DNA from: Gemmatimonadota bacterium
GTDB taxonomy: Bacteria; Gemmatimonadota; Gemmatimonadetes; JACCXV01; JAHWKZ01
Reading direction: 5' to 3'
Length of the DNA: 29,136 nucleotides
Assembly: GCA_019347645.1 (NCBI GenBank)
Contig: JAHWKZ010000005.1
Coordinates: 1-29,136, forward strand
Shown in pieces: positions 1 to 7,610 of this stretch. The position numbers were made by a program, and so were the translations under genes. The notes beneath the pieces were generated by a model. The model was not told where the DNA came from. It was given only the letters and a program-made list of their open reading frames with translations, and searched no databases. Every line of letters begins with the position of its first letter. Position 1 is the stretch's first letter.

Positions 1-38
1 TCCAGGTCTCGAGGTCGAGGCGCCTGGGAGGGCGGCTC

Positions 39-1481
39 ATGCTGGCTTCCTTTCTCGAGGGGCTCGGGTCAATGTACATGGCCGGGGCGATCGCGGCGGC
101 CTCGCGGGTGGACCCGGCCCACGTGTATCCTCCACCCGTGGCCGCGCGATCCGCCCTCGACGCTCTTCCCTCCCCACCCGGTCGACCCCTCGTCGGTCAC
201 CTGCCCGATTTCGCCCGCGACACGCTGGGGTTCGTCGAGGCCGCCGCGCGCGAGCACGGCGACATGGTGCGGTTCCGGCTCGGACGCTGGGAGGCCGTGC
301 TGCTCAACCATCCCTATCTGGTCGAGGAGGTCCTCGTCCGGGACCCCTGGAACTGGATCAAGCACACCTTCTTCTGGCGCCACGTGGGCGCGATCTTCGG
401 GAAAGGATTGCTGACGAACGAGGGCCAGCCGTGGCTCCACCAGCGCCGGCTCGTCCAGCCCGCCTTCCGCCACGACCGGCTCGAGGCGTACGCGGCGACG
501 ATGGTCGACTACACGCTGCGCCGAATCGAGCGGTGGGAGGACGGCGCGGAGATCGACGTTCGCGCCGAGATGACGTCGCTCACCTTCGAGATCGTCGCCA
601 AGGTGCTCTTCGACGCCGACGTGGCCGGCGACGTCGCCGAGATCGGCGCGGCGTTCGATACCGGGATCGAGGAGATCGGGCGGCGCTTCCGCCGTCCGAT
701 CCGGATCCCCGACCGGGTCCCCACACCGGGCAATCTCCGCTACCGTCGGTCGGTGGCGCGCATGGACGCGCTGATCGAGCGGATCGTCGCCGAGCACCGC
801 GAGGGGTGCGCCGGACCGGACGACCTCCTCTCCGACCTGATGGCCGCGCGCGACGAGGAGGGTCGTCCGATGCCGGAGGAGCAGCTCCGCGACGAGGTCA
901 TCACCCTGCTGCTGGCCGGCCACGAGACGACCGCCCTGGCGCTGACCTGGACGTGGTGGCTGCTGGCGCGCCACCCCGGGGTCGACCGCCGGTTGGCCGA
1001 CGCGGTCGAGGCCGCCGTCGGGTCCGGAGCGCCCGGCGTGGCCGACGTTCCTCGGCTGGGCTACGTCGAGCACGTCGTCAAGGAGTCGATGCGGCTCCGC
1101 CCGCCCGCCTACTCGTTCGGCCGCGAGGCGGTCGAGCCGTGCGAGGTCGGCGGCCGGGAGATCCCGGCGGGCACGACGGTGTTCGTCTTCCCGTGGCTCC
1201 TCCACCGCGACGTCCGCTGGTTCGAGAAACCGCTGACGTTCGATCCGGACCGTTGGGAGGGCGAGCTCGAGGAGAGCCTCCCGCGGGCGGCGTACCTCCC
1301 CTTCGGCGCCGGCCCCCGGATCTGCGTCGGGCGCCATTTCGCCATGATCGAGGCGGTCCTGATCGTGGCCACGATCGCCGCCCGCTGGCGCATCGAGTGG
1401 GGACCGGCCGATCCCCGGCCCTTCCCGAGCATCACGCTTCGACCGACGGGCGGGCTGACGGCGCGGCTGCGCTCAAGGTGA
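39..1481 (+). CDS. Cytochrome P450 monooxygenase
   Basis: A 480-residue haem-thiolate monooxygenase. Visible P450 marks are the proline-rich entry (PSPPGRPLVGHLPDF, from about residue 45), the I-helix oxygen-activation motif AGHETT (293-298), the K-helix ExxR (E349, R352) and the haem loop FGAGPRICVG with the axial cysteine C429. Family knowledge: such enzymes insert one oxygen atom into a hydrophobic substrate using electrons from a ferredoxin or flavodoxin partner. No redox partner is encoded nearby, so the substrate and electron donor are unknown. The ATG at 39 is preceded by GGGAGGG at 26-32, a good ribosome site. An in-frame ATG at 72 is an alternative, because the first 40 residues are longer than usual for a soluble bacterial P450. 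The reading frame is also open from the left edge of the window. It ends 34 bases before the convergent cyclase gene. Confidence 0.95.
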   Translation: MLASFLEGLGSMYMAGAIAAASRVDPAHVYPPPVAARSALDALPSPPGRPLVGHLPDFARDTLGFVEAAAREHGDMVRFRLGRWEAVLLNHPYLVEEVLVRDPWNWIKHTFFWRHVGAIFGKGLLTNEGQPWLHQRRLVQPAFRHDRLEAYAATMVDYTLRRIERWEDGAEIDVRAEMTSLTFEIVAKVLFDADVAGDVAEIGAAFDTGIEEIGRRFRRPIRIPDRVPTPGNLRYRRSVARMDALIERIVAEHREGCAGPDDLLSDLMAARDEEGRPMPEEQLRDEVITLLLAGHETTALALTWTWWLLARHPGVDRRLADAVEAAVGSGAPGVADVPRLGYVEHVVKESMRLRPPAYSFGREAVEPCEVGGREIPAGTTVFVFPWLLHRDVRWFEKPLTFDPDRWEGELEESLPRAAYLPFGAGPRICVGRHFAMIEAVLIVATIAARWRIEWGPADPRPFPSITLRPTGGLTARLRSR

Positions 1482-1515
1482 CGCCACCCGCGTGAAGGCG
1501 GACGGCCGGCGCCTC

Positions 1516-2943
1516 TCATCCCTCCGCGCGGCTGGCGGCGAACGCGGACACCGGGGTGCGGAAGCCCTCCAGGAGCGGAGCCCCGACGGATCTGAAGGCG
1601 ACTCGACCGACCGCCGACTCCACCACGGACTCGGAGACCACGACCTGGCCGGGCCCCGCCGCGTCCACCAGTCGCGCGGCCAGATTCACCGTCCGTCCGA
1701 AGTAGTCCGCTTCCCGCTGCACGACCGGTCCCGTGGCGATCCCCGCCCGCGCCGGCGGCAGGCCGGCCTCCTCCGCTCGGGCGACGATGTCGAGGCACGC
1801 CACGACCGCCTCCTCGGGCTCGTGGAAGCGCAGCATCACGCCGTCGCCGAGAGTCTTGACCACCCGCCCATCCGTGATGGCGCAGCGGCTCAGCGCGATC
1901 TCGACCAGAAGCCCGCCATGCTCGGCGGCGCACGCGTCCCCGGCCTCCTCGGTCAGTCGCGTGTACCCGGAGAGGTCGAGGAAGGCGATCGTCCGCGCGG
2001 GCTCCTCCCGCGAGCGGGTGATGTCGTGCTCTTCCAGCGTCTCCTCGAGCCGCTCGATCAGGTTCTCGAACACGGCCTGCTCGAGGAACCTCCGGAGGAG
2101 AAGGAAGACGGTCCGGTATCCCAGACGCTGCAGCTTCAGCCGGGTCTCGGCCGACACCTCCAGCATCTCCGGATACCCCATCCCCTCTCCGAGCAGCCGC
2201 TCTTCGACGTTCCGGCGGAAGAGCTCACGCTGGACCTCCACGATCTGACGCACGCTCATGCCGAAGACCCGCATGGCGCCGAGCAAGAAGTCTTCCTCCA
2301 GCCCCGCCTCGAGAGCTCCCGCGACGATGGCGAACAGCTCGAGATCGTCCTGGCGGATCGGATCGGTGGCCGCCGTCGTCGGCAGGCCGAGGGCCAGCTG
2401 AAACCGTCGCGCGAAATCGCCGTCGAGACCCAGTTCGGAGAGGGCTCTACCATGAGTGGTCGTCGTGAGACCGACGGAGTCGGCCACGACCTCTCCGGCG
2501 AACCCCAGCGAGAGGCGTCCGTCCCGGACCTCGGCGGCCAGCGTCTCGAGGTCGATCCCCGATTCCTCGAGGGCGACGAGGAGCCGGACCCGGTTCACGT
2601 CGCCCCGCTCGAACGCGCCGTCGACGCGACGGATCAGCCCCAGTTCCTCATAGCGGCGGATCCGCGCTGGATCGGTCGAGGCCGATCGTGCGAGATCGGA
2701 ATCGGAGAGCGGTCCCTCGGCGGTGTCGGCGGGCTCGACGTCCACGGGCGATCCGATCGTGAGCGGGTCCGGGGCCGGACGGGATCCCCGGGAGGACCCG
2801 CCCACGTTCCAACGGGGCGAAAGTTGGGGGGATCGGGTACGCTCCGCCACGCTCGCGGACTGAGCGAGTCCGATTCGAATCGACACGAAAAGGAGGTCCA
2901 GCGCGGTCCCACCATCGGTGACAACCGGTTCTCGAGACGCCAT
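1516..2943 (-). CDS. Class III adenylate cyclase with MerR-like N-terminus
   Basis: A predicted cytosolic nucleotide cyclase of up to 475 residues. The C-terminal catalytic domain (about 315-470) has both metal aspartates (FLDLSGYT, D323; TLGDG, D367), the adenine-specifying pair typical of adenylate cyclases (K363 in VKTLGDG, D413 in ADYFG) and the transition-state residues N420 and R424 in VNLAAR, so it should be active and ATP-specific. Residues about 82-140 resemble a MerR helix-turn-helix (ARIRRYEELGLIRRV). Residues about 176-245 (RFQLALGLP onward) resemble the regulatory domain in front of mycobacterial cyclases such as Rv1264. That suggests a signal-sensing cyclase, possibly DNA-binding. 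The start is uncertain: ATG 2943 gives a low-complexity 70-residue leader with no clear ribosome site, and GTG codons at 2886 and 2745 are alternatives. It is divergent from the second cyclase at 2991. Confidence 0.88.
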   Translation of the reverse strand: MASREPVVTDGGTALDLLFVSIRIGLAQSASVAERTRSPQLSPRWNVGGSSRGSRPAPDPLTIGSPVDVEPADTAEGPLSDSDLARSASTDPARIRRYEELGLIRRVDGAFERGDVNRVRLLVALEESGIDLETLAAEVRDGRLSLGFAGEVVADSVGLTTTTHGRALSELGLDGDFARRFQLALGLPTTAATDPIRQDDLELFAIVAGALEAGLEEDFLLGAMRVFGMSVRQIVEVQRELFRRNVEERLLGEGMGYPEMLEVSAETRLKLQRLGYRTVFLLLRRFLEQAVFENLIERLEETLEEHDITRSREEPARTIAFLDLSGYTRLTEEAGDACAAEHGGLLVEIALSRCAITDGRVVKTLGDGVMLRFHEPEEAVVACLDIVARAEEAGLPPARAGIATGPVVQREADYFGRTVNLAARLVDAAGPGQVVVSESVVESAVGRVAFRSVGAPLLEGFRTPVSAFAASRAEG

Positions 2944-2990
2944 CTTGATGTGAAGACACGGCTTGTGCGCATCTCCGCGGGACGATCAGG

Positions 2991-5045
2991 TTGGGCTTTC
3001 GCCGTTCCCTGAGGACCATCCTCTTCACCGACATCGTCGGCTCCACGAAGCGCGCCTCCGAGATGGGCGACCGGTCCTGGCGGGATCTCCAGGGCCGTCA
3101 TCACGGGATCGTGCGCGAGGAGCTCGCCCGGTGGGCGGGGTTCGAAGCCACCGAGACGGGCGACGGGTTCATGGCGCTTTTCGACGACCCGGCCCGGGGG
3201 ATCGTCTGCGCACACGCGATTCGCGAGCGGGTGCGGGACCTGGGACTCGAGATCCGGGCCGGGCTCCATCTTGGGCAGACCGAGCAGGACCCCGACGGCT
3301 CGGTGGGCGGCATCGCCGTCCACATCGCGGCTCGAGTCGCGAACGAAGCCGGCCCCGGCGAGATCGTGGTCACCAGTGCGGTCCGGGACGCGGAGGCGGG
3401 ATCGGGGTTCGAGTTCGAGGACCTGGGTTATCGGCCACTGAAGGGGGTCGTCCGGGAGTGGCGGCTCTTCCGGATCAGCGGGATACCCGAGAGCGCCGCC
3501 GACCTGGCCCCCGGACGGTGGGAGAGGATGCGGCGGCGGCTGGGGAGCCGGCGGGTGGGCGGAGTGGCCGCGATCGTGCTGGTGGCGCTGGGCATGGGCG
3601 GCTGGTACCTCCTCGCCGGCGAGAGGGCGGAGGCGACCGATCGGTCGATCGCCGTCCTACCGTTCGAGACGATCGGCGAGAGCGCCGATCCCACCTTCAC
3701 CGAGGGGATCCACGGGGACGTGCTGACCCGGCTCTCCGGACTCTCCGGCCTCGACGTCATCTCCCGGACCTCGGTGATGCGCTATCGGGATCGGGAGAAG
3801 TCGCCGCCGGAGATCGCGGAGGAGCTTGGGGTGGCATGGGTCCTCCAGGGGGAAGTGCAGCAGGTCGGCGACCGGGTCCAGGTGAACGCCCGCCTGGTCG
3901 ACGCCCGGGAGGACCGGCAGGTGTGGGCCGAGAACTACGGGCGGGAGCTGACGGCCGCGAATGTCTTCGAGATCCAGCGCCAGATCACCCTCCAGATCGT
4001 CGGCGCCCTGGAGACGAGGCTGACACGGGAGGAGGAGGCGGCGATCGCGTCGGAGCCGACGGGGGACCTCGAGGCCTACCGGCTCTACGTGCACGGCCGC
4101 GGCCTCCTGGATCAGCGGACCGAGGCCTCGATGCGGCTGGCGCTGGAGTATTTCCAGCGCGCGGTCGCGCGGGACTCGAGCTACGCCCTCGCCTGGGCCG
4201 GCTTCGCGGACGCCCTCGGGTTGCTGAAGAGCTACGGGCATCCCCTACCGGACGACGCCCCCGCACCCCGGCGGGCGGCCCGTCGGGCTCTGGAGCTGAA
4301 CCCCGAGCTGGCGGAGGCCCACGCCTCGCTCGGGGTCATCCTCGTCGACCTCGAAAGGAACGGCCCCGCGGCGATCCGCGAGCTGATGCGGGCCGTCGAG
4401 CTCCGGCCGAGCTACGCGGACGCCCACAACTGGCTGAGCTGGGTGTACCAGCTCCTGGGTCGACCGGTGGAGGCCCTGGAGAGCGCGAGGCGGGCGGTGG
4501 AGCTGAATCCCCTGGGACCGGAGCCCCTCAGCAACCTGTCGCTGAGCTATATGGAGAACGGGGCCTGGCGGGAAGGGCTCGACGAGGCGCGACGTACCCG
4601 GGAGATTCAATCCGACTTCACGACCGGTCCCTTCTACGAGGCGTTGGCCCTATACCATATGGAACGGTTTCGAGAGGCGGAATCGGCCCTGCGTGGACTA
4701 TCCGTCCCATGGGCCGGCTCGGGGACGCACGACCTGCGGACCTCGATCCAGGTGGCCTCGGGGGAGATCGCCCGGGTCCGTGAGCGGCTGGCCCGGCTGG
4801 AGGCGGAGGCGGAAAACCCGTTCTCCGCCGGGTTGGTCCACGCCGCCCTCGGGGAGGAGGACGAGGCGTTCGAGGCTTTCCTGCGTGTCGAGCGCTGGGA
4901 CCATTGGCCGACGCTCGCGCTCCGCTACTTCTTCCCGGACATTCTGGACCCGCTCCGCGAGGATCCCCGCTACAATGAGCTCCTCGAGGCGTTGAACCGT
5001 GACTGGGGACTTCAACCGGACGGGAGCTTTCCCGGCGACGGCTGA
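2991..5045 (+). CDS. Membrane cyclase-domain protein with TolB-like domain and TPRs
   Basis: 684 residues in four parts: a class III cyclase domain (1-163), a single membrane segment (about 189-209), a TolB-like N-terminal domain (about 218-345, RSIAVLPFETIGE onward) and a TPR-type helical array to the C-terminus. The arrangement predicts a cytosolic cyclase domain and a periplasmic sensor/scaffold. Both metal aspartates are present (D14 in FTDIVGST, D58 in TGDGF). By eye, however, the substrate-specifying lysine is threonine (T54), the partner aspartate is serine (S104), and the catalytic asparagine position is histidine (H111, common in this subfamily), with R115 kept. Its nucleotide specificity or activity may therefore differ from its neighbour. 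The start is TTG at 2991. No ATG or GTG lies between it and the upstream in-frame stop at 2946, and the catalytic domain begins immediately. It ends 48 bases before the channel gene and is probably co-transcribed with it. Confidence 0.9.
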   Translation: MGFRRSLRTILFTDIVGSTKRASEMGDRSWRDLQGRHHGIVREELARWAGFEATETGDGFMALFDDPARGIVCAHAIRERVRDLGLEIRAGLHLGQTEQDPDGSVGGIAVHIAARVANEAGPGEIVVTSAVRDAEAGSGFEFEDLGYRPLKGVVREWRLFRISGIPESAADLAPGRWERMRRRLGSRRVGGVAAIVLVALGMGGWYLLAGERAEATDRSIAVLPFETIGESADPTFTEGIHGDVLTRLSGLSGLDVISRTSVMRYRDREKSPPEIAEELGVAWVLQGEVQQVGDRVQVNARLVDAREDRQVWAENYGRELTAANVFEIQRQITLQIVGALETRLTREEEAAIASEPTGDLEAYRLYVHGRGLLDQRTEASMRLALEYFQRAVARDSSYALAWAGFADALGLLKSYGHPLPDDAPAPRRAARRALELNPELAEAHASLGVILVDLERNGPAAIRELMRAVELRPSYADAHNWLSWVYQLLGRPVEALESARRAVELNPLGPEPLSNLSLSYMENGAWREGLDEARRTREIQSDFTTGPFYEALALYHMERFREAESALRGLSVPWAGSGTHDLRTSIQVASGEIARVRERLARLEAEAENPFSAGLVHAALGEEDEAFEAFLRVERWDHWPTLALRYFFPDILDPLREDPRYNELLEALNRDWGLQPDGSFPGDG

Positions 5046-5093
5046 ACTCCGGTGGAATCGGCCGCCGAACCTCGTTAAAATGAACCGTCTCCT

Positions 5094-6674
5094 ATGAATA
5101 ATCCTCTCGTCGATCAGCTCCTTTCGGGGTCGGGCCCGATCTACATGGCACTGGCCGCCGTCGCGCTGCTCGCCCTCGTCCTGCGCAGCCTCTCCGAGGA
5201 TCCGAACGTCGGGCGCCGGGCCCTCTTCGTCGTGGGGCTGATCGCGCTCTTCGCGGTGATCCAGGCGGTTCTCGCGGAGGTCCCGATGATCACGTCCGGC
5301 CTCGTCCGGACGCCGACGGGCGAGCTGGTTCCGGGTCTGGTCGAGCACCCGCTGCGGCAGTACCTCGGCGTCACGCTGCTCCTGGTCGGGCTGCTGGCGG
5401 CGCTGCTGGCGGTGACCCTCGTCTTCGTCGACTTCCTGCTGGTCGACCGGCTGGACGTCGAGATCCCCAACATCCTGCGCGACGTGACCATCGTCGTGCT
5501 GTTCTTCGCCGGCTCGCTGATCGTCCTCAACGAGCGGACGGATCTGAACACCACGAGCCTCTTCACCACCGCCGGCGTCGTCTCGATCGTCATCGGCCTC
5601 GCGCTCCAGGACACGCTGGGGAACGTGTTCAGCGGCCTGGCGTTGCAGACCGAGCGGTCGTTCAACGTCGGGGACTGGGTCCGGTTCGGAGACCGGGAGG
5701 GCGTGGTCATGGACATCTCGTGGAGGGCCACCAAACTCCGCACCCGGTCGAACGATCTGGTCATCATCCCGAACTCGGTGATCAGCAAGGACGTCCTCGT
5801 CAACTTCAGCACGCCGAGCCGGGTCCACGCCGAGATCGCCCGGGTCGGGGCCTCCTACCGGCACCCGCCGGCCGATGTCATCGCCGCCCTGGAGGAAGCG
5901 GCCGACCAGACGCCGGGCATCCTCAAGGCACCGCGCCCCGACGTGCGTACCACCGAATACGGCGACTTCGCGATCCTCTACGAGATCAAGTACTGGATCC
6001 GCGACTACGCCGAGCTCGAGGAGATCGCCGATTCCTACATGACCCGGGTGTGGTATTCGTTCGACCGCCGGGGCATCGAGATCCCGTTCCCCATCCGGAA
6101 CGTGTACATGCGGGAGGTCACGCCGGAGGTCGAGCGGGCCGAGGCCGAAGCCGACGACGAGCGGATCTTCGAGCACCTCCGCCGCGCCCCGCTGTTCGAC
6201 GCGCTCAGCGACGAGGAGGCGCGCGCGCTGGCCGCCCGGGTGCGGGTCGAGCGGTTCTACGAGGGGGAGACGCTGGTGCGGCAGGGCCGCCCGGGCGACT
6301 CGATGTACATCATCGACGTCGGTCGGGTGGAGGTCGTCGTCTCCTCGGACGGGCGCAGCGAGCGGATCGCCGAGCTGGGGCCGACCGGATTCATCGGCGA
6401 GATGGCGCTGATGACGGGCGCCGACCGCACCGCTACGGTCGTGGCGCTCGAGCCCGTCCACTGCTTCGTCATCGACCGCGACGCGCTCCGCGAGACGCTG
6501 GAGGCCAACCCCACCATCGCCGAGGAGATGTCGGAGACGCTGGCCGAGCGGCAGGCCGAGCTCGAGCGGACCCGCGCCGCGCTCGACGAGGCCGCGCGCG
6601 CCACCGGAGAGGACAAGCACCAGATCCTTTCGCGAATCCGGGCCTTCTTCTTCGGCGGCTCGGAATCCTCCTGA
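5094..6674 (+). CDS. Cyclic-nucleotide-binding MscS-type channel
   Basis: A 526-residue inner-membrane channel of the MscS superfamily with a C-terminal cyclic-nucleotide-binding domain, the architecture described as bacterial cyclic-nucleotide-gated (bCNG) channels. Hydrophobic segments lie at about 15-30, 43-62, 91-117 and 130-147, followed by the MscS pore helix region (about 155-186, with GLALQDTLGNVFSGLAL) and the beta-domain signature (FNVGDWVRF, LVIIPNS). The nucleotide-binding domain (about 365-470) retains the phosphate-binding cassette GEMALMTGADRTATV, including E436 and the key arginine R445. Binding of cAMP or cGMP is thus credible, and the ligand source may be the two cyclases immediately upstream. 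A helical charged tail (475-515) ends the protein. ATG 5094 has no strong ribosome site; a TAAAAT hexamer at 5076-5081 could be a promoter -10 box just upstream. Confidence 0.93.
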   Translation: MNNPLVDQLLSGSGPIYMALAAVALLALVLRSLSEDPNVGRRALFVVGLIALFAVIQAVLAEVPMITSGLVRTPTGELVPGLVEHPLRQYLGVTLLLVGLLAALLAVTLVFVDFLLVDRLDVEIPNILRDVTIVVLFFAGSLIVLNERTDLNTTSLFTTAGVVSIVIGLALQDTLGNVFSGLALQTERSFNVGDWVRFGDREGVVMDISWRATKLRTRSNDLVIIPNSVISKDVLVNFSTPSRVHAEIARVGASYRHPPADVIAALEEAADQTPGILKAPRPDVRTTEYGDFAILYEIKYWIRDYAELEEIADSYMTRVWYSFDRRGIEIPFPIRNVYMREVTPEVERAEAEADDERIFEHLRRAPLFDALSDEEARALAARVRVERFYEGETLVRQGRPGDSMYIIDVGRVEVVVSSDGRSERIAELGPTGFIGEMALMTGADRTATVVALEPVHCFVIDRDALRETLEANPTIAEEMSETLAERQAELERTRAALDEAARATGEDKHQILSRIRAFFFGGSESS

Positions 6675-6773
6675 GCCCGTTGTTGGTCAACGAACGGAAA
6701 GGCCCGCCCGAATCTCCTATAGTCCTCGTGGACGAATCGACGAAGAAGACGTGACTTCGAACGAGGAGGAACC

Positions 6774-7610
6774 ATGCCGCTCGGCCAGGCCGGAAGGAAG
6801 CTCAAGGACTCGCTGACGGGGACGATCCGCGGGACCGGCGACGTCGTGGGAACCACGATCGAGACGACCAAGGACGTCACGGTGGGCGCGCTACGAGAGG
6901 CCAGCGACGCGGTCAAGGAGGCATCGGGCCTGACCGGCGACGCGATCCTGGGAGCGGTCCAGGCCGCGAACGAGGTCGGAACCGGGGTCGGCCAGGTCGT
7001 GAAAGGGGCGGTGATCGGAGTGGTTCGCGGCGTGGGAGAGGTCACGACCGTCACCGCCGGCACGCTCTCGGACACGATCCGGGCCGCGATCAAGGGCGGA
7101 TCGGAGGTCGGGGGCGACATCGGATCGGTCACCCGCAACGCGGCCGCGGGCGTGCTCACCACGACCCGGGATATCGGGCTGGGGATCCAGGACACCGCCT
7201 TCAGCGTGGCTCGCGGCGCGATCCTGGGCGCGAACGACGTCGGCCGGGACCTCGGCTCGACCGCCAAGGCGGCGATTCAGGGGACGATCCGTGGCGCCGA
7301 CGAGATCGGAGAGGACACGCTGCGCACGGTCCGCAACACCGCACGCGGGCTGGTCCAGGGGACCGCCGAGGTCGGGGGTGACGTCGGCGCGGTCACCCGC
7401 GGCGCCGTCGAGGGCGCGATCGACGCGGCGGGCTCGATCGGCCTGAAAGCCGAGGACGCCGCTTCCGCGGCGGCGACCGGAGCGATGCGCGGCGCTCAGG
7501 AGGTCGGAGAATCGGCCGTCGAGGCCGTCACAGGGATCCTGGAGACGACGGTCCAGGGCGTGAAGGTCGTGGCCGAGACGCCGTTCCGGAAGGAGAAGGG
7601 CGGCGCCTAG
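6774..7610 (+). CDS. Protein of tandem 22-residue amphipathic repeats
   Basis: I do not recognise a named family. After a 15-residue basic leader, residues 16-257 divide exactly into eleven 22-residue units without insertions, plus a degenerate 21-residue last unit. A typical unit is GAILGANDVGRDLGSTAKAA plus two residues. Conserved features are glycine at position 1, hydrophobic residues at 2-3, an acidic residue followed by V/I at 8-9 and glycine at 10. Hydrophobic positions recur every 3-4 residues, so each unit is two 11-residue turns of a long amphipathic helix. This is the period of alpha-synuclein, exchangeable apolipoproteins and group 3 LEA proteins, all of which lie on lipid surfaces or are disordered when free. 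No signal peptide or membrane helix is present, and no cysteine. Ribosome site GAGGAGG (6763-6769) is strong. It sits 99 bases after the channel gene. Its role is unknown; a membrane-coating or stress protein is inference. Confidence 0.85.
   Translation: MPLGQAGRKLKDSLTGTIRGTGDVVGTTIETTKDVTVGALREASDAVKEASGLTGDAILGAVQAANEVGTGVGQVVKGAVIGVVRGVGEVTTVTAGTLSDTIRAAIKGGSEVGGDIGSVTRNAAAGVLTTTRDIGLGIQDTAFSVARGAILGANDVGRDLGSTAKAAIQGTIRGADEIGEDTLRTVRNTARGLVQGTAEVGGDVGAVTRGAVEGAIDAAGSIGLKAEDAASAAATGAMRGAQEVGESAVEAVTGILETTVQGVKVVAETPFRKEKGGA
6819..7544 (+). repeat. Eleven in-frame 66-base coding units
   Basis: The region encodes eleven consecutive 22-residue units with no insertion or deletion between them. 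The DNA units have diverged, so the repeat is obvious only in the translation, which indicates an old duplication series held in register by selection on protein structure rather than a recent expansion. Confidence 0.85.

Noticed and set aside
69..1337. Long open frame antisense to the P450 gene.
   Set aside because: It is an Arg/Gly/Asp/Leu-rich translation with no motif, and the P450 frame explains the region fully. It is a typical artefact of high GC.
2872..2883. The 12-base perfect palindrome CGATTCGAATCG also occurs identically at 9871-9882.
   Set aside because: In both places it lies within codons for Ser-Ile-Arg-Ile near a protein N-terminus, and the flanks differ. Two copies are not enough to propose an operator; a genome-wide count next to start codons would decide.
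2941..2975. CRP-type operator (TGTGA...TCACA) between the cyclases.
   Set aside because: A TGTGA half-site occurs at 2950-2954 but no matching TCACA half lies at the required spacing.
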